DNA of 64,000 bases from Ceratotherium simum simum (GCF_000283155.1 NW_004454181.1:23451163-23515162), one strand, 5' to 3'; shown: positions 29,985 through 41,590, counted from the stretch's first letter. Program-made: numbers and translations. The notes: generated by a model not told the origin, from the letters alone.

Positions 29985-31440
29985 TTTTAGAGAAAATTAC
30001 AAACCTATACAAAAGTATAATGAGTATTAATGAACCCTCATGTGCCCATCACCCAGCCTCAACAATTAGCAACTCATGGCCAATCTTGTTTCATTACTGT
30101 CCCCACTTCCCTTCCCCCAGATTACTTTGAAGGAAATCTCAGAAATCGTATATTGCTATATATTGTTATAAATGAGCCAAAGACGGCCTCTGTGTATTGG
30201 CTCCTAAGTTGTTTATTTCCTCACTGTAGACTAAGATCCATTAGCTTAAAAGCCCACAGGAGCCAAACTCAAATTTTCACATATCCAATCGTTTTCAAAA
30301 CATCCCAAACAAGCAGATTTTCAGCTACTTAGAGACTGCCTGCTTTGCACACTCTGGAAACCTCACCTGGCGTCTGCTGACTGTTAATAAGATGGAGCCT
30401 TGTGGTTATGAGACCCCAAGCTGCCCTTCCGGGTTCTCTGACCCAGAGACTCCCCAATGTACTGATGAGTGACAGACATCGTCTAGACGTCTATGCCCCC
30501 TCTCTGATGCCCCTCTCCCCTGGCTGTTCCCTTGCCCCCTCCCTGCCCTAAGCTCTGGACAGTCTCATGCTGTGACGGACTTCCCCTCTCATGCAATGTC
30601 CAAGCGTCTCCCAATAATGCTCACTGTAGGTTAATGCATCTCTTGGTCATATGTTTTTCCTTATCAGTCCCCAAATCCCTCGAACCCCCTACAATTATTT
30701 CATCTGTAAAAATTTCAGAATGTATTTCTAAAACCAAGAACTCTTTTAAAAACTACAATATATTACCACATCTGAAAATTAATAATATTTCCTTAATATT
30801 ATTAAATTTTCAGTCAATATTCACAGTTCCAATTGTCTCATAATGCTTTTTTTTCCTTCTCTGTTTATTTGGATTAGGATTCAAATAAGGTCCACATATT
30901 TGGTTTTGTTGATATGTCACTTAAGTCTCTTTAATCTATATAGCTTCTCTCGCTCTCTTGCCTTGCAGTTTGTTTGCTGAAGAAACCAAGTTGTCCTGTA
31001 GAGTGTCCTATAGACGAATGAATTTTACAGATTGCATCTGCATGGTGTTATTTAACGTGCTCTTCTGTCCTCTGAAGTTAGATCTAGAGGCTTGGTCAGA
31101 TTCGGTTTCAATTTTTTTCAGCAAGACTGTTTCATAGGTGGTGCTGTGTTCTTTTACTAGGAAGTTCATAATGTCTGATTGACTTGCTTGTGACGTTAAC
31201 AGCTGCTGCTATCCATTGCCACATTCACAATTCATTAGGGATTGCAAAGTGGTAATGTTCTTCTTCATTTATTAGCTGGATAATTAAGGATAATTATGAT
31301 TTTTATCTTGCAATTATTTTTGTCCTTGGAGTATATACTGTTAAAGATGTACAGTCAAATTATTGTGTTTTAAAGTCACTTGGGATATTTCTCTATGTGT
31401 GGTTATGCCACCAAATACACACATAATTAAGTTTATTTAA
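29985..31440 (-). mobile_element. L1M 3' UTR, antisense, long
   Basis: Begins with the reversed L1M tail (TTTTTTAGAGAAAATTACAA, then TATACAAAAGTATAATGAGT). It follows the known antisense order: CCTCAACAATTAGCAACTCA, TTATTAAATTTTCAGTCAAT, AGGATTCAAATAAGGTCCAC, TATGTCACTTAAGTCTCTTT and GTTTCATAGGTGGTGCTGTG. About 1.45 kb of one element. Confidence 0.88.
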
Positions 31441-31643
31441 AATTTTTATTTCTATTTTTTTAACAGGTAAAATTTATACAGTAAAATGCTCAGATCTCAA
31501 AGTTTTTGCTTTACAAATGGTTTTACAGTTTGATGACCTCTGACAAGTGTATATATCCATGTAACTCATACCCTCAGCAAGATATAGATTGCCCACAGCC
31601 CAGAAAACTCCTTTCTATTTGTGAAATAATAAATATATATATT
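31441..31643 (-). mobile_element. L1 3' end, antisense, interrupted
   Basis: AATTTATACAGTAAAATGCT and TATCCATGTAACTCATACCC are the start of an antisense L1M 3' UTR. It resumes at about 32298, after an LTR. Confidence 0.7.
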
Positions 31644-32297
31644 TGTCTCTTCCTCTAGTTCCTGACACACAGCTTCTATAGCCCTTATAAATTGGGGTGT
31701 TAGGAGCATCTTTTGTTCTAATATTTGGTCTTTGACCCTAGTTCCTGACACAGAACTCCTAAACATCTTGGAATTTCCTGGGTGATAGGAACATCTTTTG
31801 TTTTAACGGGGAGACTCTTGCTGAGATCCTGGATGGGAGCTGATCACCAGAAAGACCAAGCTGTGATTAGGAGCTTAGTACTCTCAGCCCCACCCCCGTC
31901 TCCAGAGAGGGGAGAGGGGCTGGAAATTGAGTTGTTAATTGATCACGCCTACGTGATGAAGCCTTTATAAAACTCCCAGAAGTAGGGGGTTCAGAGAGCT
32001 CCAGGCTGGTGAACACGGCCATGTGCCAGAAGGGTAGAGTACCGCAACTCCACAGGGACAGAAGTGCCCGTGCTTCCCCGACCTTGCCCCACGTACCTCT
32101 TCATCTGGCTATTCATCTATACCCTTTATTATATCCTTCATAATCTGGTAAATGTAAATAAGTGCTTCCCTAAGTTCTGTGAGCCAATCTAGCAAATTAT
32201 TGAACCCTAGGAGGGCATTGTGAGAACCTGATTTATAGCTTGTCTGTCAGAACTATTGTGAGTGTGAGAGTAAAGGAACACATAGTGTGTTTTTCCT
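31644..32297 (+). mobile_element. ERVL-like LTR, sense, nested in L1
   Basis: About 650 bp with LTR organisation: TTAATTGATCACGCCTACGT, GATGAAGCCTTTATAAAACT (TATA region), GCTCCAGGCTGGTGAACACG, CTCTTCATCTGGCTATTCAT and a degraded poly(A) region CTGGTAAATGTAAATAAGTG. It then has GAGCCAATCTAGCAAATTAT. It resembles ERVL-class LTRs common in mammals; I do not name the subfamily. The first 160 bp carry an imperfect tandem duplication of 83 bp (31656 and 31739 both start TAGTTCCTGACACA). Confidence 0.75.
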
Positions 32298-33480
32298 AGA
32301 CTCTATCCATTATTCTCCTTCCTACCCCTGCCCCAAAGCAACCACTGCTCTGATATCTGTCACCATAGATCAGTTTGCCTGGGGGATTTTACATAAATGG
32401 ATTCATATAGTATGAACTCTATGTTTGCCTTCTTTCACTTAGCATAATGTTTTTGAAATTCATTCATGTTGTTGTGTGTAGCAGTAGTTTGTCCCTTTGT
32501 ATTGCTGAGTAGTATTCCATGTATGGATATACTGTCATTTGTTTATCCATGCTCCTGTTGATGGCTATTTGAGTTGCTTCCCATTTTGGGTTATTATAAA
32601 TAAAGCTGCTAGGACATTCTTGCACAGAGTCTTTTTGTGAGTTCACGTAACTACCTACGAGTGGAATTGCCGGGCAGGTATATGTTTACCCTTATAAGAA
32701 ACTGCCAGACCATTTTCCCAAGTGGTTGACCGATTTTACACTGTTGTCAGCAGTACACGATGGTCTAGTAACTCCACATCCTGGCCAACATTTGAAGCTA
32801 TTCATCTTTTCAATGTTACTTATTTGAAGGGTTTATAGTTGTATTTCATTATGGTTTTCATTTGCATCTCCCTAATGATAATAATGTAAAGCACTTTTTC
32901 AGTTCTATATTGGTCATTTGTGTAACTTCCTTTGGAATGTGTCTGTACAATTGTTTTGCTCATTAAAAAAAATTGAATTGTTTTGTTTATTGAGTTATAA
33001 GAGTTCTTTATATATTCTAGATAAAAATCCTTTGTCACACAATGTATTGTGACTATTTTCTCCTAGATGTGGCTTGGATTTCATTCTCTTAATGGTGTCT
33101 TTCAATGAGCAGAAGTTTCTGATATTGAGGAGGATAAATTTACTAATATTATATGGTTCATGCTTTCTGTGCCCAAGAAATCTTTGCCTACCCCAGCCTT
33201 CTTATGCTTACTATTTGCATGGCATATCTTTTCACATTTATTTACTTTCAATCTTATCTGTGTTTTATATTTGAAGAGCATTTCTTGATGACAGCATGTA
33301 GTTGGGGCTTGCTTTTTTATCCAGGCTGAAAATTTCTGCCTTTGAATTGGAGCATTTAGTCTATTTAAATTTAATGTAAATTTATGTAACTATTGATGTG
33401 TTTAGCTTTAAGTCTATCATCTTGCTATTTGCTTTATATTTGTTCATATGTTCTGTCTTCCTTTTTGCCTCCTTTCCTGC
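32298..33480 (-). mobile_element. Old L1, antisense: 3' UTR, ORF2 end, then endonuclease part
   Basis: Antisense text CAAAGCAACCACTGCTCTGA, ATTGCTGAGTAGTATTCCAT, CCTGTTGATGGCTATTTGAG and AGAAATCTTTGCCTACCCCA, then directly the endonuclease-side CCTTTGAATTGGAGCATTTA. The RT core that should separate them is absent, so the element carries an internal deletion. Confidence 0.85.
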
Positions 33481-33615
33481 ATTCTTTTGGATTAATAATT
33501 TTAATTAATTATTAAAATTAAAATTCTTAATTTTAATAATAAAATTATTTTATTATTATTAATAATTAATTAATTATTAATTAATCTTTTGGATTAATAA
33601 TTATTAATTTTTTTA
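33481..33615. repeat. AT-only hairpin-rich island with 18-bp direct repeat
   Basis: TCTTTTGGATTAATAATT occurs at 33483-33500 and 33585-33602. Between them lies almost pure A/T including a perfect 14-bp inverted repeat (33508-33521 and 33527-33540, 5-nt loop). This looks like a local duplication/template-switch product inside the antisense L1. Confidence 0.85.
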
Positions 33616-35640
33616 TCTTCTCTGTTGGCTTTTTAGCTAGACTTCTGTTGTATATTTAATGGTTGATTTATGGAAAAAATATGCATCCTTAACATATCAC
33701 AGTCTAAGTAGACTTAATATTGTATCAACTCACATGTAATATAAGAAATTTACAATAGTATACTTCCATTTACCCCCTACCCATCCTTTCTGTTATTATC
33801 ATACATTTTCCTTCCACATGTTATAAACTCCATAATACATTATTGCTTTTTCTTTACACCGTCATTTTAAAAAATTAAGAAACAAAGAGGGAAAAGTGTT
33901 GTATATCTCCCTACATATTTACTATTTTCAGCTCTCTTCATTTCTTCAGCTAGATTCATGTTTCATCTGAAAAACTTTCATATTTCTTGAAGTGCAGACC
34001 GACTGATGACAAATCCTTTCAGCTTTTGTTCTTCTGAAAATGTCTTTATTTTATTTTCATTTTTGGAAGCTATTTCCCTGGATATAGAATTCTAGATTGA
34101 CAGAGTTTTTTTTTTTCTCTCAGCACTTTCAATATGTCATTACATTTTTTACTGGCTTACATTGTTTTTAATAAATAGTGGATGGTTTTCCATTTTTCTA
34201 CAACATAAAATGTATCTTTTGGCCTTGGCTACTTTTATGATGGTCTTTGTATCTCTGGTTTAAAAAATTTGACCATGACATGCTTATATGTTCCCTGTGT
34301 TTATTCTGCTTGAGGTTTATTGAGCTCTTTGAAGTAGACATATTTTTCAACAAATTTGGAGAAAAAAAGTTAGCCATTATTTCTTCAAATAATTTTTCTT
34401 TCCCAATCTTTCTCTTATCTATTTCTGGAACTCTAATTACACACATGTTAGACTGCTTGATATTATCCTAACAGTCATAGAGACTCGGTTCATTTTTTTT
34501 TTTTTAGCCTTTTTCCTCTCAGTGCTTTACTTTGGATTGATTCTATTGTCATATATTCAAGTCCATTGATCTTTTCTCCCAAAGTGCCCAATCATCTGTT
34601 TAGCCTATCCACTGAATTTTTCATTTCAGATATTATACTTTTCAGTTCTGGAATTTCCATTTTTTATAGTTTCCATTTCTCTACCGATATGCCTCCATAG
34701 CTTCACCCATTATATCCATCTTTTCCTTTAAATCTTTAAAACATATTTATAATAGTTATTTTAAAGTCCCTGTCTACTAATTACAATATCTCTGGATCTG
34801 TTTCTCTTGACTCCTATTGATTATTTATTTTTCCTGGTTTTGATCTCCTTTTCTTGTTTCTTCAATAACTTTTGATTGTATTATAAATATTGTGGATGCT
34901 GTGTTGTTGAGTCTGGGATTTAGTGTCTTCCTTTAAATGGTTTTGAATTTTTTTTTTCTGGCAGGCAGTTAATTTACTAGTAGACCATCTTGATCATTTA
35001 AAGGCTTGTTTTTAAGCTTTGTAAAGGTAAGTCTAGAGTAGTCCTTACTCTGGAGCTATAATAGCCCTATACTCTAAGGTGTGGCTTTTCCAGTATCTCA
35101 GCTGAATGCCTAGAGTCTTCAGCAGGTCTCTCTGCTTTGGATGATCAGAACTCACATGTCTCCCAGAACTGTGACTTTCGGAATTTGCATTCAGCTCACA
35201 GTTTCTTTGTAGCTGTTCTCTGCCAGGTTTTCTAGAATCTAGTCTTGTGCATTTACTTTTTGTATTTGGCTAAAGACTTAAGGGGACCCCTATGGAGATG
35301 TCATAGCTATTTCTATGCACAAGTCTCTCTGTCTGGTACCTAGTCCTGCAATTCCAACTGCCTCAGCAGCCTTGAACTCTAATATCTGTCCCCTCATCTC
35401 AGCAAAACTGCTGTGCTGTGCTTGGAGTCCACTTCCCTGTGTGGCATGGTCTGGAGCAGTACCTCCAAGCAGAGAGCCAGGGCAATTTCTCTAATGGATC
35501 ACAGTCCTCTACTGCCTGTTGTGCAACATCCAAAAACAGTTACTTTATATGCTTTCCCATGTGGAAGGGATTGTCTAGTCGGTTACTCCATCATTGCCTG
35601 AAGCAGAAGTCATACTTTTTTCATTTTTAGGAATTGCTTT
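33616..35640 (-). mobile_element. Old L1/HAL1-like, antisense: 5' part
   Basis: Antisense L1 5' and ORF1-side text: TGAAGTGCAGACCGACTGAT, TCTGAAAATGTCTTTATTTT, AAGTCCATTGATCTTTTCTC and AGTTCTGGAATTTCCATTTT. Farther on are segments about juncture blocks such as CAGGCAGTTAATTTACTAG. Joined to 32298-33480 it forms a roughly 3.3-kb L1 lacking RT, which resembles HAL1 organisation or a deleted L1. Confidence 0.7.
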
Positions 35641-37285
35641 TGTAATTTAATTTTGTTTTATAATTATATAGAATATGTATGTGATTCCAAATCAAATCTA
35701 TGAAACAAGATTTATCCATAGAAGTCTAGCTAGTATTCCTCTACTTCCACCTTATTTCCTCCATTTCTCTACATGTAACAGTTAAAAATAATGTTTATGG
35801 TTTATTTTCTATTCTTTCTTTTGTTAACATAAGCATGTGTGTCTGTGTTTTGTATTCACCCCTTATTTAGGTAAACAGTAGTATATTGTATACATTTCCC
35901 TCTAGCTTGCTTTTTTTCATGTAACTGTGTATTCTGATGATTACGCCACACTATTATAAAGAGATATTGCTCATTCCTTCATTACGTTTGCATCGTCCTC
36001 AATTTTTAGAGTGACTAACATGTCTTGGTTTGCCCAGGACTTTCCCGGTTTAGCACTGAAAGTTCCATGTGTCTCAAACCAGATTGGTTGGTTACCCCGC
36101 CATTGTATGAGTGCACTATAGTTTATTCAATCAGTCTTCCTTGGATGGATACTGGAGTTGTTTCCAATCTTCTACTACTAAAAAGAGTTCTCAATGAACA
36201 GCCTTGTGCATACATCTCTTTATACTTTTGCCAGTGTATTTTTGAGTTATATTTTTAGAAATGAAATTCCTGGTTCAAAGGTATACGTGGTGTAATTTTT
36301 CCAGATATTGTCAAATTCTCCTTCACAGAGATTGTACAATATGCATTTCTGCCAGCACAGCTTGAGATCCTGTTTCTCCAGAGACTCGCCAACCAAGAAT
36401 TTGTCAAACATTTATTTTTTTCCAATTGAATAGGTGAGAAATTATACCTCAGTATAGTTTTAATTTACATTTCTCTTATTATGAGCAAACATGATATTTC
36501 AAAAGGTTAAGAGCCACTTGTACTTCTTCCTCTGTGGACTGTTGGTACATTTCTCTAGGCTATTTTTCTATAGGCTTGTTGGTCTTCTCTAATTTTAGAA
36601 GCTCTTTTATATATTAGATATATGAACTCTTTGTCAGTGACAGAAGTTGCAATATTATTCCCAGTTTTTCACTTTGCTTGTAACAACTTTTGCCATGCAA
36701 AAAAGTTTTTTGAATCTAATTAGTTTATCTATATTTTCAATATTGCTTATGGATTTTGGGTCACAGTTAGGAATACTTTCTCTATTCCCAGGCTATAGAG
36801 GAATTCAACGATGTTTTCTTCTAGCGCTTGTATGGTTTCATTTTCTGCATTCACATTTCTGATTCATTCATGGTGTATGACATGAGGAATGGATCCAATT
36901 TTATCTTTTTCTGTATGGCTCTCCAATTATCCGAATATAATTTAAAAGTCCATTATTTTTCCTCTAATTTGAGCTATTGTCTTTATTGCATACTAAATTT
37001 GTTTATGAATGGGTCTTTTTCTGACTTTCCTGTTCTGTTTCACTTCAATTATAGAGGCTTTATAGCATGTTTTAGCATCTAGTAGGGCTAGCCCCCACTC
37101 TTTGTTCTTTTTCGGGATTTTCCTCACTATTCTTATACGTCGTTCTTCCAAATGAACTTCATATTTAACTTGTTTAGCTACATAAAAAATCTGAAGATAT
37201 TTTTATTGGGACCATCTAGGTTTTATAAACTAACTTTGAAAGAATTGTCATCTTTAGGATGTTGATCTTCCTATCTGAAAACACA
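35641..37285 (-). mobile_element. Second old L1, antisense: 3' half
   Basis: Antisense L1 3' region: CTTGGATGGATACTGGAGTT, TTTTTAGAAATGAAATTCCT, GAACTCTTTGTCAGTGACAG, TATGGATTTTGGGTCACAGT, AATGGATCCAATTTTATCTT and CATCTTTAGGATGTTGATCT. It is heavily mutated. It sits upstream in the antisense order of the previous element, so it is a separate copy. Confidence 0.85.
36010..36100. mobile_element. Possible short MER53-like insertion in L1
   Basis: About 90 bp (CTTGGTTTGCCCAGGACTTT, then GGTTTAGCACTGAAAGTTCC) interrupts the antisense L1 text and resembles a short non-autonomous DNA element. The boundaries are not clear. Confidence 0.35.
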
Positions 37286-37655
37286 GTATCTGATGACGTT
37301 TCTGATTATCTTATCAGATTAGGGAGCTGGTGAAATGCTCTGCATGATCATGTGGCTGAGGACCATTGGGTCTGACAAGTCTTCCTGAGCCTAGCCCATG
37401 CTACCTCTTCCAGGAAGCCTGCCTTCTTTTCTAGGGAAATGATCTCTCCATCCTCCACAGATATCTTGTGGTTCACATTAATGATTTTGACTATAGGTTC
37501 TACCTATACATTTGTGTACCCTATTTCCCCTTCTGGGCTAAGAGCTCTCTGAAAACCAGGTATGTATTATAAATCACAATGATACTGATAAAAGCTAAGC
37601 TAAGACTAGAGACTCAGAGCTGGGCCCTTCACGTCAATTATCTCATAGCCTTTCC
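37286..37655. other. Unassigned sequence
   Basis: No gene or recognised repeat. 37360-37560 has L2-like wording (CTTCCAGGAAGCCTGCCTTC, GGGCTAAGAGCTCTCTGAAA) and may be sense L2. Confidence 0.4.
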
Positions 37656-37657
37656 CA

Positions 37658-37835
37658 GGGGTCACCAGCTAGCCTCTGGTAAGCCACACCTAGCCCACAA
37701 GTTTGACCTGCATGAAAATTTTTAAAATTTTGAATTAGTGGCCAACACAAAAATTATAAGATTTCATGTAAAAATATAGATTTTCAGATTCTCTAAAAGT
37801 AATAAAAACTCTGGCCATGCTGGGCCACATTCTCA
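37658..37835 (-). mobile_element. Unnamed hAT-like repeat, copy D (antisense)
   Basis: Starts CCAGGGGTCACCAGCTAGCC, a typical hAT-like terminus. Its reverse complement contains TTGGCCACTAATTCAAAATT and TTTTTACATGAAATCTTATA. These match copies at 26125, 47655 and 62430. Confidence 0.5.
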
Positions 37836-38635
37836 CATGACAACAACCAGCTGGAGTTGAGTACCTACTGCCCCCTTTAGACCAGGCATGCATGCCTGAG
37901 TTTTCCCCTACCTCTTCACTTCCGTTACCTGCCTGGGCCCTGGAAGCCTTTGAGTCATTTCCTCTCCTTTAAACCACTGGAAAAGGAAGGAATGAAATCC
38001 CTGGCCCTGACAGCTAGTGGCTGCTCAGCAAATATTTGTGGAATGAACGAATCTAATCAGGTTCTGAGAGCTTAGCTGACTTAGCGAAGGTCACATGACC
38101 AGTGGGGGCAGAGAAAAGGATCCAGAAGGAGGTTCTGCCTTGCTGCACAGCCCAGCGGGGTTTGACAGCCGTCCATTTGCTGGCCCACATGTTCTTTCTC
38201 ACCTATTAGCTGGTTAATGGCCGTAGACTTGGTCTCAAGCCCTTAACCATCTCAGTTGTTCTCAGATGGAACGTTAGTAACTGCCCCATTAACACACCCT
38301 AGGGAAGGAGGCCTGGGATCTTAGGGGAGAAATGGGCCTGGTGACTTTATAGCTTCGTAGAGCTGGGTTTGAGTCTCTTTTTGTTTTTATTTCTCTTCCC
38401 ACATAGCTCCCCTAGGCCTCGTCAATCTGCTGACAGTGAGCACCCGGGGGAGCACCGTGGGAAGGCAGAGTGAGGTTTGCCCTGGGCAAGAGGAGGGGTC
38501 TGTACCACTGCTCAGGGGTTTCTTTGTCTCTTAGAGAGAAGAGCAGGGGGCTCCAAGTTCTACAGGCCTTAGCCTCCCCATCCCTCAGGATACGGGAGCT
38601 TCACCAGAAAATTGCCCTAAAAAAGGACAGCAGGT
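37836..38635. other. Mostly unassigned, L2/MIR scraps at 37990-38130
   Basis: AGCAAATATTTGTGGAATGA is a sense L2 terminus, and AGCGAAGGTCACATGACCAG is an antisense MIR scrap. No gene is visible in the remainder. Confidence 0.4.
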
Positions 38636-38639
38636 ATTC

Positions 38640-39091
38640 AACAAACAGGTATTGAGCGCCTCCTCTATACCCACCAATGTGCTGCTGGCGAAGCCTGGGA
38701 GACTCGATAGACTGTTCCTGCATCCCAGTGAGAGAAGCAGAGAAATAAGCCTGCGAGAAAGATGCACCATAACAGGACAGGACAGGGGCTGTGGGAATAC
38801 CTAGTGGGAGGACCCGACTCATGCAGGGGGGTCAGCGAGGACTCCCCTGAGGATCCATCCTCCAGCTAAGCTTTAAATGACCAAGAGGAATTAGCTAAGA
38901 GGGAGTTGGAGAAGTGTTCCCCAGGGAGAGGGAATAGAATGTGAGGACACCCAGGAGCAGCTCTGAGGAGCCGAAAGCAGCTCAGTATGCTGGATCATGG
39001 CAGGTAAGGGCCAAAGGACAAGGCAGGGAGGCAATGCAGGGGCCGGGCCAGGCAGCTAACAGCTAGATCGTGGCGAGCTATTTGCTGCATT
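38640..39091 (-). mobile_element. L2 3' UTR, antisense
   Basis: AACAGGTATTGAGCGCCTCC, then CTTTAAATGACCAAGAGGAA, GGAGAAGTGTTCCCCAGGGA and a GCAGGGAGGCAATGCAGGGG block. It is interrupted at its far end by the ERE at 39105. Confidence 0.75.
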
Positions 39092-39455
39092 AAACATTCC
39101 TCTGGGGGCCGGCCCCCGTGGCTTAGCGGCTGGGTGCGTGCGCTCCCCTGCTGGCGGCCCGGGTTTGGATCCCAGGTTTGGACCCCGGGTTTGGATAAAC
39201 CTGGGATCCAAACACCGTTTCTCCAGCCATGCTGGGGCGGCGTCCCACATACAGCAGCTAAGAAGGATGTGCAACTATGACATACAACCATCTACTGGGG
39301 CTTTGGGGAGAAAAAGGGAAAAAAAAAGGAGGAGGATTGGCAAAAGATGTTAGCTCAGGGCCGGTCTTCCTCAGCAAAAAGAGGAAGAATTGGCATGGAT
39401 GTTAGCTCAGGGCTGATCTTCCTCACAAAAACAAACAAAACAAAACATTCCTCTG
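39092..39455 (+). mobile_element. ERE SINE, sense, full form, rearranged head, with TSDs
   Basis: Body 39105-39442. Perfect 13-bp duplications AAACATTCCTCTG lie at 39092-39104 and 39443-39455. It carries the head module, the CTGGGGCTTTGGGGAG module and two tail units with GTTAGCTCAGGGC. The box-B/T-arm region, normally one GGTTTGGATCC, is expanded. Three related GTTTGGA words and a perfect 17-bp inverted repeat (39163-39179 with 39197-39213) occupy it. Confidence 0.95.
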
Positions 39456-40050
39456 CACAACAGGATGTTGGGGGAAATTATCCTTTACCCTAGGACAGGC
39501 GCCTAAGGTCCAGAGCAGAGGATCCAGAAGTGCTGCTTTCTCCCTATTTTGATGAAGACTGCCAGCAGCAGTGTCCAGACACCCTCCCCTCCAGGGCAAA
39601 GTGGAAGGTAGCAGAGTTAGTCTTGCTACCCTCAGCCGGTCCCAAATTCCCCTTCCAGTTTGTAACTGAAAACTAAGGAGAGAGGCAGAATTGTGGCCTG
39701 TGGGGAGCGGTGTTCCAGTGAGAGTTTTCTTGCCTCCCCTCACCCCCAGCACACCCCCCCGAAGCCAGTCACAGGGTGAGGGGTGGGAGGATTTCAAGGG
39801 AATCCCTCCTGTAGTTTAGGGGATCCTGCAGGAAGGGGAGACTGACAAGTCACTCTCAGCTGGACATTTACTGAGGGACAGAGCCTGCAGGCCCAGTCTG
39901 CGCTGCCATGGGAACCGAGTGTGGGGGGCAAGCTGTGGGCACGCTCAGCACGGGTGCCCAGAGTTTGGGGGTGGACGTGAACATGGAGATTGGTGCTGAG
40001 GAAGGCTGGGAGCACAGCTGCAGCTGCCTGGGCCGCCTGGGTGATGGTGG
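39456..40050. other. Unassigned single-copy sequence
   Basis: GC-rich, with a 124-codon minus frame (39423-39797) that starts in ERE tail flank and shows no known domain. I see no gene evidence. Confidence 0.4.
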
Positions 40051-40054
40051 GCTT

Positions 40055-40689
40055 CAGGACACGCTACTCTCAAATATGGCACCTCGGCATGCCAAATATT
40101 TCAAGCTGAAGGAGTTTGAGAAAACAGCAGAAGCAGAAAGGTCACTCTGTGACCCCCACCCCGTGCCCAGAGGCGGGTCATAAAACCCTAGTGTGAGAGC
40201 CCTTCTCCCTGAGGGGTGCCCTGAGCCTCCCTCTGCCAGCTGTGGCCCCTTTTGGATGTGCCGGCTACAATTTACAACTTATAAGGTAGTAAGTGCTGGC
40301 TACAGTTTAGCTGTTGGCTGCTTCACCTGACCTCTGCCCGCCTGTACTGGAGGAAAGGAGCATCCCCATCTCTGAAGCCTGCGGGACCTGGAGAAGAATC
40401 CAAAGAAACTGGCCTCGCTAAGTTTCCTCCAGTTGACTGCTTACCTCAGACTCCTTGCCCTATCACACTCCTCTGTGACTTTCCACTCTTCATCAAACAA
40501 AGCACAAAAATATTCAGGTTTACCTGTTTCTTCAGGTCTTCATTTTCTTATGAAGGCTCCAATATCATGTAAAACTTATATTAAATGAATTTGTATGCTT
40601 TTCTCCTGTTAATCTGTCTCTGTCAGTTTAATTTTCAGACCCAGCCAGGGACCCTAAGAGGGCTGAGGAAAACATTTTCCTCTCCTACA
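40055..40689 (+). mobile_element. Second ERV1-type solo LTR
   Basis: About 630 bp: CTCAAATATGGCACCTCGGC, AAGCTGAAGGAGTTTGAGAA, GCGGGTCATAAAACCCTAGT, CATCTCTGAAGCCTGCGGGA, CTTATATTAAATGAATTTGT and TCTCCTGTTAATCTGTCTCT. It ends with the class-I LTR terminus TCAGACCCAGCCAGGGACCC, then CTCCTACA at 40689. No internal retroviral genes adjoin. The AATAAA has become AATGAA. The left edge is approximate. Confidence 0.75.
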
Positions 40690-41435
40690 GTGGGTCGGGA
40701 GCTGGTGTGCAGTCTGCGCCTGAAGCCCCTAAGGACTGAGTGCTCAGGGGTTCCTGCAGCTCCGTGGGAAGGAGGCTGGAGGCTTCTGAAAGGGTCTGCA
40801 GCTGGCCAGAGAGGATTAGGGCTATCATGGGCTCCTGGCAGAGCTGAAGGATGAAGAGGCTGTCCCTCTCTGGGTGGTCCTCTGAGCTGCCATAAGCTAA
40901 GTTACATGCTACCCCAGGAAAAAGAGACACTTCACCAATACAAGACCACCACATCAGCAGAGACCACCAGCACCTCGTGGAAAGTCACTGACCTTCTGGG
41001 AGGCCAGGGTCACCTCTCCCCAACCCCAGGAGGTCAGATGAGTAACATATTGGTTGCCAGCCTTGGACACTGGACATCAGAAGAGGAAGGAGAGACATAG
41101 AATCAGAGAGGGAGGGAGGTGGGCATCGCTCTGCAGTGCAGGGAGGAAAGGGCGTGAGGGAAGAGGCCAAGCCCCTGCTCCACTTCTGGTCCTGTTTCTT
41201 GAGCCATTGGTCTGACCCACACTAGGAGGAGGGAAGAAATGAGATTTAAATTGAACTGGACATTAAATGGCCGGAATGGTTTGGCATCTGCTGAAGTGAT
41301 CATTACCAAATGGGTAACGAGGTGGATTTGACTGGGTACAACTGGAGACAGAACTAGAAAGGAAAAAAAAAAAAGCCATTTCATGTCAATGGCTCAATAA
41401 ATCAGTTACTTGTCCATTATATCACTGAATTCTCC
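40690..41435. other. Unassigned single-copy sequence
   Basis: No repeat or exon that I can support. Short frames only. Confidence 0.4.
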
Positions 41436-41590
41436 AAACAATCATACAAGGCAGATCCTGTTATTATTGCAGTTTTAGAGATGAGGGAACCAAGGATCCA
41501 GGAGATTAAGGAACTTAAAACCACACAGCTAAGGAATAGCTGAGCTGGGATTTGAACTCTCATTGTTGGCCTCTGAAGCTAGATCTCTGA
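41436..41590 (-). mobile_element. MIR, antisense
   Basis: GCAGTTTTAGAGATGAGGGA, then AACTTAAAACCACACAGCTA, GCTGAGCTGGGATTTGAACT. A clear MIR. Confidence 0.85.

Noticed and set aside
40055..40689. Promoter/exon of an unknown gene with TATA-like CATAAAACC
   Set aside because: The segment follows the plan of a class-I LTR and ends in the LTR terminus CCTACA.
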